NCBI RefSeq assembly: GCF_002944315.1
Contig: NZ_CP024311.1
Location: 1,030,501-1,094,500, forward strand
Source of the DNA: Rhizobium sp. NXC24
Lineage (GTDB): Bacteria; Pseudomonadota; Alphaproteobacteria; Rhizobiales; Rhizobiaceae
Length of the DNA: 64,000 nucleotides
Reading direction: 5' to 3'
This document shows positions 26,025 through 35,483 of this stretch, in pieces (within the stretch, counting starts at the first letter, position 1; each line of letters starts with the position of its first letter). The notes beneath the pieces are model-generated. The model did not search any database. It was not told where the DNA came from and saw only the letters and a list, made by a program, of their open reading frames with translations. Position numbers and translations under genes: made by a program.

Positions 26025-26573
26025 ATGGTCAATGTTCTGGAGGAAGTTCCGCCATCCGCTGTGCGCGGCAAATGGGGATGGTTCGTTGCGCTGGGTGTGT
26101 TTCTGCTCATTTGCGGCGGGATCGCATTTGGCAATCTTTTCATCGCGACTGTCGTATCGGTCTATTACGTCGGCATGCTGATGCTGATCGGAGGCGTCAT
26201 TCACCTGGCGCACGCCTTTCAGGTCCGAGGATGGGAGCATATTCTGTTCTGGGTGCTCAGCGGCCTGCTCTATACGCTCGCTGGTCTTCTTGCCTTCGCC
26301 AATCCCTTGCTCGCCTCCGAAGCGCTGACGCTGTTTCTTGCCGTCGCGTTGCTCATAGCCGGCACCTTTCGCGTTTGGGTCGGCCGCAAGGTGAAGCCGG
26401 AACCGGGTTGGATATGGATTGTCATCGGCGGGGTGGTGACGGCACTCGCCGGCATTGCCATCGCTGTTGGCTGGCCGCTCAACAGCCTCTGGGTTCTCGG
26501 CCTGTTCCTCGCGGTCGACCTTATATTTCAAGGTTGGACGTTGATGGCCTTCGGCTTCGCTCTTAGGCAGTAG
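26025..26573 (+). CDS. HdeD family membrane protein (DUF308)
   Basis: 182 aa with six predicted membrane helices in three hairpin pairs (WGWFVALGVFLLICGGIAFG; VSVYYVGMLMLIGGVIHLAH; ILFWVLSGLLYTLAGLLAF and so on), typical of HdeD. GWxFxxGVxxxxxG and FxGW near the ends are family signs. HdeD has a link to acid resistance in enteric bacteria; the role here is unknown. Divergent from betI, with the BetI operator in the gap. Confidence 0.85.
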   Translation: MVNVLEEVPPSAVRGKWGWFVALGVFLLICGGIAFGNLFIATVVSVYYVGMLMLIGGVIHLAHAFQVRGWEHILFWVLSGLLYTLAGLLAFANPLLASEALTLFLAVALLIAGTFRVWVGRKVKPEPGWIWIVIGGVVTALAGIAIAVGWPLNSLWVLGLFLAVDLIFQGWTLMAFGFALRQ

Positions 26574-26804
26574 CGGCGGGTGACGAGAGGGTAACGAACT
26601 ACTACTTTTGACAAGAAGTGTGAGCGGCGTTACTCTTTGAAGGCTTCCGTGGAGGAGCGGAGTGGCGCTTAGCTGACGTTACGGCAGGCGCAGTTATCTG
26701 AGCATGCATATCTATTGAGATGTGCCTTCGAAGCTCCGACAATATGCATTGGAATATATCTCCAGCAAAGAGTTTTTCTAAAGAACTAAAAAGGGAGAAA
26801 TATC

Positions 26805-27056
26805 ATGCCGATGGTAACGGTTTCCATCTCTCCGCTTCAGGCTGCCGGCATCCGCGCGGCTGTTGACACCGGAACGTATGCTTCGAGTAGCGAGGTCGTG
26901 CGCGAGGCTCTGCGCATGTGGGATGCGGCGCGCAAGCGTGGCGAGATCTGCGATGTGCCCCACGCAGCCAATGATCCCGATAGCGTCGCGAAGAGCAGCC
27001 GCTGCGTTGCCGACATGTTCGCTGATTACGAGGCGGAACGACGCCGGCATAACTGA
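26805..27056 (+). CDS. ParD-like antitoxin without a toxin partner
   Basis: 83 aa. MPMVTVSISPLQAAGIRAAV, then TGTYASSSEVVREALRMWDAA is the ribbon-helix-helix start of ParD/CopG antitoxins, followed by a charged tail. No ParE/RelE frame follows: the bases up to the next gene (27266) hold only a short frame without toxin features. So it is an orphan antitoxin or a regulator. AAGGGAGAA lies upstream. The 230-base gap before it (26574-26804) holds nothing I can name. Confidence 0.75.
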   Translation: MPMVTVSISPLQAAGIRAAVDTGTYASSSEVVREALRMWDAARKRGEICDVPHAANDPDSVAKSSRCVADMFADYEAERRRHN

Positions 27057-27265
27057 GCGGAGAACCACAACATCCGCCAGGAGATGACCGGCCGCCCCTG
27101 GATCGAGGCGGCTTGGCCATGGGTTAACACCCTTTTACCATTCACGAAACTTTCATATGGGGGAAAGGTTTCGTTGACCGTTGTGACGCATCTTGAGCCG
27201 AAAATCCGACGAAATCCAAAGTTTTACGCAAAACTTAGATCTAAAATTCTTAAGTGGAGAGGGGC

Positions 27266-29071
27266 ATGTCCCTGACTGCCGCCATCGAGCCGGGTGCATT
27301 GCGCCGGTATGCTAGTGACCAGATTGTTACGCTCGCCAAGCTCGTTATCGAAAATGCTTTCCAGCCGATCGTCGAGACAGGCACAGGCGCGGTTTTCGGC
27401 TATGAATCCTTGATGCGCGGGCAGGAGCGCATCGGCTTCGACAGCCCGATCGAAATCCTTGACGAGGCCGAGCGCACCGGCCAGCTCCTGGGCCTGGAAC
27501 AGATGGTGACGAGCCGGGCACTGGCGAAATTTGCGACCCTTGCCAATGCCAGAACCGCAACCCTCTTCCTCAATCTCGATGTCCGGCTGATCCCGCAGGG
27601 CGAAATGCTGGTCGACGGTTTGCTGCAGCACATGAAGAAGGCCGGCATCGCGCCGTCCTCTGTCTGCTTCGAATTCTCCGAGCGCTTCGACAATACCAGC
27701 GTGCCGGAATTTTGCGATCTGGTCGCCAAAATGCGCGACGCCGGCTTCAAGCTTGCGATCGACGATTTCGGGGTCGGTCACGGCGAGATGAAGCTGTTAT
27801 CGGACTATCCCGTCGACTATCTCAAGATCGATCGGCACTTCGTCGCCAATATCGATCGCAACGCCCGCAAGCGTCACATTCTCAGAAACCTCGTCCATAT
27901 CGCACATGTCCTTGGCACGCGCGTCATCGCCGAAGGCATCGAGACCGAAGCGGAGTTCCTGGTTTGCCGCGAATTCGGTGTCGATCTCGTCCAGGGCTGG
28001 TTCATTGCCCGGCCGACGACGCTGATCAACGAGCTGAAACCCAGCTTCCCGCATCTACAGGATCTCGGCAAAATGGTCCGCAACAGCCAATCGCTGGACG
28101 AAATTCTCATCCGCAAACAGATCGAAGTGTTGCCGACCATCCGCGAGAATGACAGCATCGACAGCGTTTTCGAACTCTTCCGCCGAAATCCACGGCGAGC
28201 CTATTTTCCGGTCGTCAATGCCAACGGCGAGCCGCGCGGCATCATTCACGAATACCGGCTCAAGGAATATATCTATCAGCCCTTCGGCCGCGACCTGCTG
28301 AAGAACAAAGTCTATGAACGTTCGATCTCGCATTTCGTCGAGATGGCACCGATCGTCGGTCTGGATTCCGACGCCGATACCCTGATGACGATCTTTGCCA
28401 ATATGGAAAGCAGCAACTGCCTGATCGTCACCGAGGGTACGCATTATGCCGGCATTGTCTCGGCCGCGTCGCTGATCAAGGTCATCAATGAGAAGCAGCT
28501 CAAAATTGCCCAGGATCAGAATCCGCTGACCGGCCTGCCGGGCAATCGCGCCATTCATAATTTCATGCAGAATGCCGGTCGCGACGGCGACGAGATCAGG
28601 CACTTCTGCTATTGCGATTTCGACAATTTCAAGCCGTTCAACGATGCCTACGGCTTCCATCTCGGCGACCATGCCATTTCGCTGTTTGCGGCGCTGATGC
28701 GGCGCTACTTTTTCGCCGAGCGCCATTTCCTGGGCCATGTCGGCGGCGACGATTTCTTCATCGGCGTGACGGGTTGGAATGTTGACGAACTGCGCGAGGT
28801 TCTGGATCGGCTGCTTACCGATTTCCACGCCGACGTCCTGGAATTCTATTCGGCGGAAGACCGCGCCGCCGGCCGCATCCGCGGGCACGACCGCAGCGGC
28901 GCGGAGGCGTTGTTCCCGCTAATGCGTTGCTCCATAGGCATCCTGGCATTGCCCGAAGGGCTGGTCATCGATGATATCAGCCGCGTCAGCACCTCGATTG
29001 CCGGCATCAAGGCAAAGGCGAAGGAAGACAAAATCGGCGTGGCATATTTGAGTCTGGGCGAGACGAATTGA
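27266..29071 (+). CDS. EAL-CBS-GGDEF cyclic-di-GMP protein
   Basis: 601 aa. Domains: EAL about 25-260, two CBS motifs about 275-415, GGDEF about 425-595. The EAL motif is YESLMRG (Ser for Ala), and the other residues are present ([26 protein letters not shown]), so phosphodiesterase activity is possible. The GGDEF motif is VGGDDFF, and the domain starts [14 protein letters not shown]. No RxxD inhibitory site is seen. CBS domains between the two suggest binding of an adenine nucleotide. No transmembrane part, so it is cytoplasmic. ATG 27266 has GGAGAGG just upstream. Confidence 0.9.
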   Translation: MSLTAAIEPGALRRYASDQIVTLAKLVIENAFQPIVETGTGAVFGYESLMRGQERIGFDSPIEILDEAERTGQLLGLEQMVTSRALAKFATLANARTATLFLNLDVRLIPQGEMLVDGLLQHMKKAGIAPSSVCFEFSERFDNTSVPEFCDLVAKMRDAGFKLAIDDFGVGHGEMKLLSDYPVDYLKIDRHFVANIDRNARKRHILRNLVHIAHVLGTRVIAEGIETEAEFLVCREFGVDLVQGWFIARPTTLINELKPSFPHLQDLGKMVRNSQSLDEILIRKQIEVLPTIRENDSIDSVFELFRRNPRRAYFPVVNANGEPRGIIHEYRLKEYIYQPFGRDLLKNKVYERSISHFVEMAPIVGLDSDADTLMTIFANMESSNCLIVTEGTHYAGIVSAASLIKVINEKQLKIAQDQNPLTGLPGNRAIHNFMQNAGRDGDEIRHFCYCDFDNFKPFNDAYGFHLGDHAISLFAALMRRYFFAERHFLGHVGGDDFFIGVTGWNVDELREVLDRLLTDFHADVLEFYSAEDRAAGRIRGHDRSGAEALFPLMRCSIGILALPEGLVIDDISRVSTSIAGIKAKAKEDKIGVAYLSLGETN

Positions 29072-29150
29072 CGCCCTCCCATACCGGCTTCTTTTCAGGC
29101 AGCATGCGCTAAACTATCTCCACTGCTTTGCTGGGAGAGGAGAACGAGCC

Positions 29151-30149
29151 ATGCACTTGCCGTCTGAAATGCGTTTTGTGGATTTGCCATCCTTCGGTGC
29201 TCCCGAGGTCATGACGATTGCCCGCAGGCCTCTGCCGGTGCTCAAGGACGGCGAGATCCTCGTTCGCGTCGAGGCGGCCGGCGTCAACAGGCCGGATGTT
29301 GCCCAGCGCCAGGGCATTTATCCGCCGCCGAAGGACGCAAGCCCTATCCTTGGCCTGGAAATCGCCGGCGAAGTCGTCGATGTCGCACGTGGCGTCACGG
29401 AATTCGCCATCGGCAACAAGGTATGCGGCCTCGCCAATGGCGGCGCCTATGCCGAATATTGCGTTCTCCCGGCCGGCCAGGCGTTGCGCTTTCCAAATGG
29501 CTACGACGCCGTTCGCGCGGCGGCGCTGCCCGAGACGTTCTTCACCGTCTGGGCCAATCTTTTCCAGATGGTCGGCCTTACCGAAGGCGAAAGCGTCCTG
29601 ATCCACGGCGGCTCCAGCGGAATCGGCACGACGGCGATCCAGCTCGCGCACGCTTTCGGCGCCACGGTCTACGCCACCGCCGGCTCGAAGGAGAAATGCG
29701 AAGCCTGCGAGAAGCTCGGCGCGAAGCGGGCCATCAACTATAAAGAGGAAGACTTTGCCGAGGTCATCAAGGCGGAAACCGGCCATGGGGTCGATGCCAT
29801 CCTCGACATGATCGGCGCTGCCTATTTCGAGAAGAATCTGGCTTGCCTCGCCAAGGATGGCTGCCTGTCGATCATCGCCTTCCTTGGCGGCGCGGTGGTC
29901 GAGAAGGCCAATCTGCAGCCAATCATGGTCAAGCGCCTGACGGTCACCGGTTCGACCATGCGCCCGCGCACGGCGGAAGAAAAGCGCGCCATCCGCGACG
30001 ATCTCCACTCCCAGGTCTGGCCGCTGCTTGATGAAGGGACCGTCGCGCCCGTCATTTACCGAACCTTTGCCTTCGAAGACGTCGTCGAGGCGCACAAGCT
30101 GATGGAGACCAGCAATCACATCGGCAAGATCATGCTGAAGCTGGCCTGA
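29151..30149 (+). CDS. NAD(P)H-quinone oxidoreductase, PIG3/QOR type
   Basis: 332 aa, a zinc-free medium-chain dehydrogenase. [19 protein letters not shown] (about 45) and [19 protein letters not shown] (about 145, NADPH fold) are typical of TP53I3/PIG3-like quinone oxidoreductases. [20 protein letters not shown] and GSTMRPRT follow. The zinc-binding Cys/His are missing. It would reduce quinones by NADPH. The 3' end overlaps the convergent MFS gene by 20 bases. Confidence 0.88.
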   Translation: MHLPSEMRFVDLPSFGAPEVMTIARRPLPVLKDGEILVRVEAAGVNRPDVAQRQGIYPPPKDASPILGLEIAGEVVDVARGVTEFAIGNKVCGLANGGAYAEYCVLPAGQALRFPNGYDAVRAAALPETFFTVWANLFQMVGLTEGESVLIHGGSSGIGTTAIQLAHAFGATVYATAGSKEKCEACEKLGAKRAINYKEEDFAEVIKAETGHGVDAILDMIGAAYFEKNLACLAKDGCLSIIAFLGGAVVEKANLQPIMVKRLTVTGSTMRPRTAEEKRAIRDDLHSQVWPLLDEGTVAPVIYRTFAFEDVVEAHKLMETSNHIGKIMLKLA

Positions 30150-31557
30150 TGAGGGTGAACGAGACGGTGACGGCAACGAGGCCCGGCAGCGCCATAGACG
30201 CATAAAGCCAGGTGGCGGCAGACACGCTACCGGCGATGCCGCCGGGGTCGGCAAGTCCGGCGCTGTTGACGATCACGCCCGCCAGCGAAGCGCCGAACGC
30301 GCCGCCGAGCGACTGCACCATCGAAATGGCCGCCGAAGCCTTGTCCTGCTCGGCACCGCCGACAAGGCGGATGATCCCTGCGATCAGATGCGCCCAGCCA
30401 AGACCGACGCCGAAACCCATCAGAAACATGGCGACAACGGTGGGAGCAAGCCAAACGAGCTCTCCAGTCGGATTGTCTCGGGCTACAAAGGCGATCAGTG
30501 AAGCGGTGGCGGCGGTTTCGAGCACGCTGCCGACGATGATGGCACGGGCGGCTTGCTTCCCCGAAAACGAGGCGCTGATGAAGGCGGCCGCGGTCCAGCC
30601 GAGCGCCACGAGCGCGACGAGATAGCCTGACGCCAGCGGCGCGACACCGTGCATGCTCTGCAGGAAGTAAGGGATATAGATGTCGCTTGTCAGTACCATC
30701 ATCATCGCGAACATCATCAGATAAAGCCGGGAGATCGGCCTTGCGAGCATGACGGCGTCCTTCGGCAGGAGCCTCGTTTTGCTCTTGCGCTCGAGGACCA
30801 GCATCGCCGCGATGAAGGTGACAGCGAGGCCGATCAGCAGGATCTTCGTCGATCCGTGATCGCTCGTGCCGGCAAGGCTCATCAGCAGGACCGCGGTGAG
30901 CAGAAGCGCGATCTGGATCAATGGCGGTTTTCCCTCCGCGCGGTCGTCCTCGACGCGCGGCAGCAGCCATCGCGCCGAAAAAGCCATGATGCCTGCCACC
31001 GGTACGAGGATAATGAAGGCTTCGCGCCATGCGCTGCCGGCGGAAAACAATCCGCCGAGCGTTGGCCCAAGCACCGTCGCCACGCCCCATAGTGCGGCAT
31101 AGAGTGTGGAGGCCTTGCGCCACAGCGGCTCGGGGTAGACGAAGCGGACAAAGGCATAGGCGAGGGCCGCGAGCATGCCGACGCCGAAGCCTTGTACGGC
31201 GCGTCCGGCCAGCACGACAGGCATCGCCGGCGCGGCGGCGCAGATCAGGTTTCCCACTCCGAATATCAGCGCCGCAGCGACATAGACCGCGCGCAGGCCT
31301 ATGCCTCTCGGCCGTGTCGCAACGGTGATCGAGCCGAGCACGCCGGCGGCGACGAAAAGCGTCGTCATCCAGGAAAACAGCTCCAGGCCGCCGATATCGC
31401 GAACGACGGAAGGCGCGATCGTCGCAGTGATATAGGATTCGACGGCATAGAGGGCGACGCCGCCGCCGAGCATCAGGGTTGGTGCCAGAAACTCAGGTGA
31501 GAAGAGGGTGAAGAGAGAGGTAGAGCGGGATGAATCTGCATTTTGGATGCTCGACAT
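30130..31557 (-). CDS. MFS transporter, drug-efflux type
   Basis: 475 aa with 14 likely membrane helices (DHA2-like). Motif region [20 protein letters not shown] (about 118) is the DHA2 motif C-like element and [12 protein letters not shown] N-terminus is polar. It is divergent from a SufR-like regulator; the gap holds a 9-bp palindrome, so the pair is probably an autoregulated efflux system. Substrate unknown. Its 3' end overlaps the end of the quinone oxidoreductase gene. Confidence 0.85.
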   Translation of the reverse strand: MSSIQNADSSRSTSLFTLFSPEFLAPTLMLGGGVALYAVESYITATIAPSVVRDIGGLELFSWMTTLFVAAGVLGSITVATRPRGIGLRAVYVAAALIFGVGNLICAAAPAMPVVLAGRAVQGFGVGMLAALAYAFVRFVYPEPLWRKASTLYAALWGVATVLGPTLGGLFSAGSAWREAFIILVPVAGIMAFSARWLLPRVEDDRAEGKPPLIQIALLLTAVLLMSLAGTSDHGSTKILLIGLAVTFIAAMLVLERKSKTRLLPKDAVMLARPISRLYLMMFAMMMVLTSDIYIPYFLQSMHGVAPLASGYLVALVALGWTAAAFISASFSGKQAARAIIVGSVLETAATASLIAFVARDNPTGELVWLAPTVVAMFLMGFGVGLGWAHLIAGIIRLVGGAEQDKASAAISMVQSLGGAFGASLAGVIVNSAGLADPGGIAGSVSAATWLYASMALPGLVAVTVSFTLIRPASA

Positions 31558-31592
31558 CGGATGATCCTCGGCATTTTCCCTAGCGAATAATT

Positions 31593-31618
31593 ATTTTCCA
31601 AGTTATAAATTGGAAAAT
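31593..31618. promoter_or_regulatory. palindromic operator between MFS and SufR-like genes
   Basis: ATTTTCCAA (31593-31601), GTTATAAA, TTGGAAAAT (31610-31618): 9-base perfect arms. A third half-site TTGGAAAAAT (31651-31660) overlaps the start codon of the regulator gene. The position in the divergent gap indicates control of both genes. Confidence 0.7.
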
Positions 31619-31658
31619 CACACAGTCTCGAAATTAAAACAAGAAAAAACTTGGAAAA

Positions 31659-32282
31659 ATGCGCCAATCGCCCGTCAATCGTATCTCGATCCTGTTGAAA
31701 ACCGACGGCCCACAGCTCGCATCGACGATCGGTAATGCGCTCGGCATATCGTCGGAAGCGGCACGCCAGCAACTGACGAAGATGGGAGAGGAGGGCTTGG
31801 TCGAGCCAGTGACGGAATCAGCATCCGGCAGGGGCCGGCCGCGGCAGTTCTGGCACCTGACGGCCGCCGGCAGCCGCCAGTTTCCAGACGGCCATGCCGA
31901 TCTGACCGCGACACTGCTGACGACCATGGCCAAGCAGTTGGGGCAGGGTGCGGTCGATGCGGTCATTTCCGCCCGCGAGGCGGAGACCTTAAAGCGCTAC
32001 CGCAGCGAGATCGACGTCTCCGCCGATCTACCATCGCGCGTCGCGATGCTTGCGGCCATCCGCACGCGCGAGGGCTATATGGCGGATTATTGGCCGGAAG
32101 AGGACGGTTCGCTGGTGCTGGTGGAGAACCATTGTCCCATCTGCGCTGCCGCGACCGCATGCGTCGGCTTCTGCCGCTCGGAACTCGAGACCTTCCGTGC
32201 GACACTTGGGGCAAGCGTGGAGCGGGAAGAGCACATCCTCCTCGGCGCGCGGCGCTGTGCCTACCGGATTCGAGCGCTCTGA
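31659..32282 (+). CDS. SufR-like Fe-S winged-helix regulator
   Basis: 207 aa. The N-terminal winged helix (ISILLKTDGPQLASTIGNAL, ISSEAARQQLTKMGEEGLV, GRGRPRQFWHLTAAG) is DeoR/ArsR-like. The C-terminal HCPICAAATACVGFCRSE with a later RRCAYRI is the SufR-type Cys cluster that binds [4Fe-4S]. SufR proteins are redox/iron-responsive repressors. It is here paired with an MFS gene rather than suf genes. ATG 31659 lies within an operator half-site, implying autoregulation. Confidence 0.82.
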   Translation: MRQSPVNRISILLKTDGPQLASTIGNALGISSEAARQQLTKMGEEGLVEPVTESASGRGRPRQFWHLTAAGSRQFPDGHADLTATLLTTMAKQLGQGAVDAVISAREAETLKRYRSEIDVSADLPSRVAMLAAIRTREGYMADYWPEEDGSLVLVENHCPICAAATACVGFCRSELETFRATLGASVEREEHILLGARRCAYRIRAL

Positions 32283-32292
32283 AGTGAAACGG

Positions 32293-32577
32293 CTATGCTG
32301 CCCGTACAGTCAATTTCAAACCGAGAGCGCGAATGACGCCTGATAGCGTTTCCAGTGTCGGATTACCGCCTTCGCTGAAGGCCTTGTAGATCGTTTCGCG
32401 GCTGACCCCGGCTTCCTTTGCGAGCTGCGTCATGCCGCGGGCACGGGCGACGTCACCGATGACTGCGGCAATAAGTGCAGGGTCGCCGTCCTCGAATGCC
32501 GCTTCGACATAGGCTGCAATGGCTTCAGGACTGTCCAGATGTTCCGTCGGATCCCAAGGTTTGGTTTCGAGTGCCAT
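32293..32577 (-). CDS. antitoxin, HigA-like (addiction module antidote)
   Basis: 94 aa. PWDPTEHLDSPEAIAAYVEA (N-terminus) then MTQLAKEAGVSRETIYKAFS, a Cro/C1 helix-turn-helix, and GNPTLETLSGVIRALGLKL. This is the COG3636 antidote family. ATG 32577 is preceded by AGGAGG at eight bases; the annotated TTG at 32583 is unnecessary. The gene starts two bases behind the toxin stop, the toxin-first order of the HigBA-type. Confidence 0.88.
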   Translation of the reverse strand: MALETKPWDPTEHLDSPEAIAAYVEAAFEDGDPALIAAVIGDVARARGMTQLAKEAGVSRETIYKAFSEGGNPTLETLSGVIRALGLKLTVRAA

Positions 32578-32579
32578 GA

Positions 32580-32870
32580 TCAAGCCTCCTTCGCGAGTGC
32601 TTTAGCCTTTGCAATATCGGCGTTCTGAGTGCTCTTGTCGCCACCGCATAGGAGCAGAACGAGTTCCTGGCCGCGTTTATGATAGTAAAGCCGATATCCC
32701 GGGCCGTAATCGATGCGAAGTTCGCTGATGCCTTCGCCGACAGGCTTTACATCGCCGGGATTTCCAAGCGAGAGGCGACGAATCCTCACCTGGATACGAG
32801 CAACCGCGTTGATATCTTTGATTTTGCCAAGCCACTCAGCGAACTCAGCGGTCTGACGGATTTCGATCAT
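32580..32870 (-). CDS. toxin, RelE/HigB-like (COG3657)
   Basis: 96 aa from ATG 32870. MIEIRQTAEFAEWLGKIKD, then RIQVRIRRLSLGNPGDVKPV, ISELRIDYGPGYRLYYHKRG and LLLCGGDKSTQ.ADI.KAK is the signature of the COG3657 mRNA-cleaving toxin. An in-frame GTG at 32888 lies inside the promoter and is rejected. The message may be leaderless because the predicted start point is at the ATG. Partner antitoxin directly downstream. Confidence 0.9.
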   Translation of the reverse strand: MIEIRQTAEFAEWLGKIKDINAVARIQVRIRRLSLGNPGDVKPVGEGISELRIDYGPGYRLYYHKRGQELVLLLCGGDKSTQNADIAKAKALAKEA

Positions 32871-32871
32871 T

Positions 32872-32916
32872 TGTGTACTATAATACACAGAATTTCACTG
32901 TCAATTATAATACACA
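32872..32916 (-). promoter_or_regulatory. toxin-antitoxin promoter and operator
   Basis: On the minus strand TTGACA (32904-32899), 16 bases, TATAGT (32882-32877); the start point falls at or next to the toxin ATG 32870. The -10 lies within TGTGTA-CTATAA-TACACA (32872-32889), and TATAATACACA is repeated at 32906-32916. This is the typical double site for autorepression by the toxin-antitoxin complex. Confidence 0.7.
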
Positions 32917-33049
32917 AAGCTATCGGTATTGAACCCAGATGATATGAAGGAGGTGGCGGCCAACGGTCATCGATTCCTGAGCCGGTTGGCAATCCTCTGC
33001 GCAGCGGCTATCAGTAGCGTATACCGCAAATCAAAGAGCGCTTCCGATC

Positions 33050-34057
33050 ATGTCCAATCCCGTCTGCGTCGAAATCACCCGTGGAAATCTCGTCGAGAGC
33101 CGTCATCGCGGTTCGGTTGCCGTCGTCGATGGCGATGGGACGTTGGTGCTGTCGCTCGGCGACATTGAGAGTGGTGTGTTTCCGCGTTCTGCCTGCAAGG
33201 CGATGCAGGCTTTGCCACTGGTAGAAAGCGGTGCGGCGGATGCCTATGGCTTTGGCAACACGGAATTGGCGCTGGCCTGCTCCTCGCATAGCGGCGAAGA
33301 CGCGCATGTGGCGCTGGCTGCCTCCATGCTCGCCCGCGCCGGGCGGGACGTCAGCGCGCTGGAATGCGGCGCACATTGGTCTTTCGAGCAGAAGGCGATC
33401 ATCCACCAGGCGCGCACGGTCGGAAAGCCGTCGGCGCTGCACAACAACTGCTCGGGTAAACACTCCGGCTTCATCTGCGCCTGCTGCCATCAACATATCG
33501 ATCCCAAAGGCTATGTCGGCTACGACCATCCGCTGCAGCGGCAGATCCGCGAGACGATGCAAAGCCTGACGGGAACGCCGCTTGGTTACGACAATTGCGG
33601 CACCGACGGCTGCTCGATCCCGAACTACGCCGTGCCGCTCAGAAGCTTGGCGCATGGCTTCGCCAAGATGGCGACGGGCAACGGCCTGGAGCCGCTGCGC
33701 GCCAAGGCCTCGCGCCGCCTGTTCGAAGCCTGCATGGCTGAACCCTTCTATGTTGCCGGCACCGGCCGCGCCTGCACCAAGCTGATGCAGGTCGCCCCCA
33801 GCCGCATCTTCGCCAAGACCGGCGCCGAAGGCGTATTCTGTGCAGCAATTCCTGAACAGGGCGTCGCGATTGCGGTCAAATGCGATGATGGCAGTGCCCG
33901 CGCAGCAGAAACCATGGTTGCAGCCGCGCTCGCCCGCTTCTTTGAAAAAGACAGTGACGTCCATGCCGGTCTGATGGGAATGGCCAATAGGGCGCTCAGC
34001 AACTGGAACGGCATCCATGTCGGCGACATCAGAGCCGCGGCCGCACTGGCGGCATAA
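33050..34057 (+). CDS. ansA: L-asparaginase, Rhizobium etli type (class 3)
   Basis: 335 aa. The features of R. etli asparaginase ReAV are present with an offset of one: RSACK with Ser47 and Lys50, NNCSGKHSG (Cys and Lys of the zinc/active site, about 135-138) and DNCGTDGCSIP (Cys about 188). It belongs to PF06089, unrelated to E. coli-type asparaginases. It converts asparagine to aspartate and ammonia in the cytoplasm. In R. etli the enzyme allows growth on asparagine. It stands alone here, convergent with a DeoR regulator. Confidence 0.9.
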   Translation: MSNPVCVEITRGNLVESRHRGSVAVVDGDGTLVLSLGDIESGVFPRSACKAMQALPLVESGAADAYGFGNTELALACSSHSGEDAHVALAASMLARAGRDVSALECGAHWSFEQKAIIHQARTVGKPSALHNNCSGKHSGFICACCHQHIDPKGYVGYDHPLQRQIRETMQSLTGTPLGYDNCGTDGCSIPNYAVPLRSLAHGFAKMATGNGLEPLRAKASRRLFEACMAEPFYVAGTGRACTKLMQVAPSRIFAKTGAEGVFCAAIPEQGVAIAVKCDDGSARAAETMVAAALARFFEKDSDVHAGLMGMANRALSNWNGIHVGDIRAAAALAA

Positions 34058-34103
34058 AACGCCGGTAGAAGACTCCAACTTGGATGTGCATAGCGCATCT
34101 GCG

Positions 34104-34865
34104 TCAGTCGCCGACGGTGAAAATCGGAACCTGTGCGCTGCGATAGGGCGCCAGGCTCGCCTCACTGATATCTGACGGCACGACCATGCCCGAAACCGCC
34201 GTGATGGGCAGGATATGGCAGGGAGAGGCGGCATCCAATTTCTCCTGGGTCACCATCACATAGGTTTCCGCCGAGCATTGCGCGATATGCCGTTTGATGG
34301 CGGCCTCCTCGAAATCGCCGGTAGAAAGGCCGTGAACGGGGTGAATAGCGGTGACACCGAGGAAGAAAATGTCCGGGCGCACCAGTGAGATTGCCGCAAT
34401 CGCCGCCGCGCCCGTCGCCACCATTGAGTGTTTGTAGAGTTTGCCGCCGATCAGGATCACGTCGGCTGTCGGATGATGTTCCAGCTCGCCCGCGATCGTC
34501 GGGCTATGCGTGACGACGGTGAAGGCAAAATTCCGGGGAAGATGGCGGGCGATTTCCGCCGTCGTCGTTCCACCATCGAGAAACACCGTCCGTCCTGGTC
34601 GGACCATCCTCGCCGCATAGGCGCCGAGCTGCCGCTTCGCATCCGGCGACACGCCCCGTCGCGTTGAGAAATCCGGCAATTCCGGTGTGAGCGGCAACGC
34701 GCCGCCATGCACGCGCTTCAGCAGCTTTTCCGCCGCCATTTCCCTCAGGTCCCTGCGGATCGTGTCTTCGGACAGACCCAAATCATCGGCAATTGTCTTG
34801 GCAATTACCTGGCCGTCGCGGCGCAGGATATCGAGAATGAGAGTCTTTCGCTGGACTGTAAGCAT
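34104..34865 (-). CDS. DeoR/GlpR-family regulator
   Basis: 253 aa from ATG 34865. The helix-turn-helix is MLTVQRKTLILDILRRDGQV with IADDLGLSEDTIRRDLREMA and LLKRVHGGALP; the C-terminal sugar-phosphate sensor has FLDGGTTTAEIARHLP and DVILIGGKLYKHSMVATG. Ligand unknown, probably a phosphorylated sugar. Divergent from the DUF4406 gene at 34988; the gap has AATTCA-10-TGAATT (34883-34904), a possible operator. The longer frame from 35039 reads across that gap. Confidence 0.88.
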   Translation of the reverse strand: MLTVQRKTLILDILRRDGQVIAKTIADDLGLSEDTIRRDLREMAAEKLLKRVHGGALPLTPELPDFSTRRGVSPDAKRQLGAYAARMVRPGRTVFLDGGTTTAEIARHLPRNFAFTVVTHSPTIAGELEHHPTADVILIGGKLYKHSMVATGAAAIAAISLVRPDIFFLGVTAIHPVHGLSTGDFEEAAIKRHIAQCSAETYVMVTQEKLDAASPCHILPITAVSGMVVPSDISEASLAPYRSAQVPIFTVGD

Positions 34866-34987
34866 GCCTGATTCCGCACGATAATTCATGGAATGACGTG
34901 AATTTATCAGAAATGAGTCGACAATCAAGAAATTTAGCGCATATTCGTGCAAATTCCTGCATGGTGCGGGAAAAGAGGAGATATGAC

Positions 34988-35344
34988 ATGTTGATCTTGA
35001 TTGCTGGGCCATATCGTTCGGGAACCGGAGACGATCCACGGAAGATGGCCGAGAATCTCAAGCGGCTGGAGGAGCCGTCCTATGCACTGTTCAAGGCGGG
35101 GCATGTGCCTATGATCGGCGAATGGGTCGCCTTGCCGGTCTGGCACGCTGCGGGCGGCAAAAGTATCGGCGACGATCTCTATGAAGAAATATTCCACCCG
35201 ACCGCTGGTCGGCTGCTGCAATTGTGCGAGGGCGTTCTCAGGCTCCCAGGCGAGTCCAAGGGAGCCGACAATGACGTGCGCATCGCCGGCGAACGCGGTA
35301 TCCCGGTCTGGTATCGGCTGGAGGATGTGCCGGGCTGCGGCTAA
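34988..35344 (+). CDS. DUF4406 family protein (NDT-like)
   Basis: 118 aa. MLILIAGPYRSGTGDDPRKM, ...LFKAGHVPMIGEWVALP, and then LLQLCEGVLRLPGES.GADNDVRIA. IAGPYRSGTGD is like nucleoside deoxyribosyltransferase-related proteins, to which DUF4406 belongs. The active-site Glu is in CEGVLRLPGESKGAD region. GAGGAG is eight bases before ATG 34988. Probably controlled by the divergent DeoR regulator. Substrate unknown, perhaps a ribosyl metabolite. Confidence 0.72.
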   Translation: MLILIAGPYRSGTGDDPRKMAENLKRLEEPSYALFKAGHVPMIGEWVALPVWHAAGGKSIGDDLYEEIFHPTAGRLLQLCEGVLRLPGESKGADNDVRIAGERGIPVWYRLEDVPGCG

Positions 35345-35483
35345 CGGACTGGCGGCGTGCCTCCCACAAGGGCGATGCGCAGACGGCATCCATCAAAAGC
35401 TTTCATGATCGATATCAGTGCTGGCCACTTCCGTATTGCCACGGTCGCAGCTAACGTCGAGTGAAATCGAGGAGGAAACGGAT

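Noticed and set aside
29109..30254. 381-codon minus-strand frame
   Set aside because: It is antisense to the quinone oxidoreductase gene.
32871..32888. Upstream GTG start (MYYSTQ) for the toxin
   Set aside because: It lies within the -10 region and operator; ATG 32870 fits homologues and the predicted start point.
33011..34234. 407-codon minus-strand frame
   Set aside because: It is antisense to the asparaginase gene and crosses the end of the DeoR gene.
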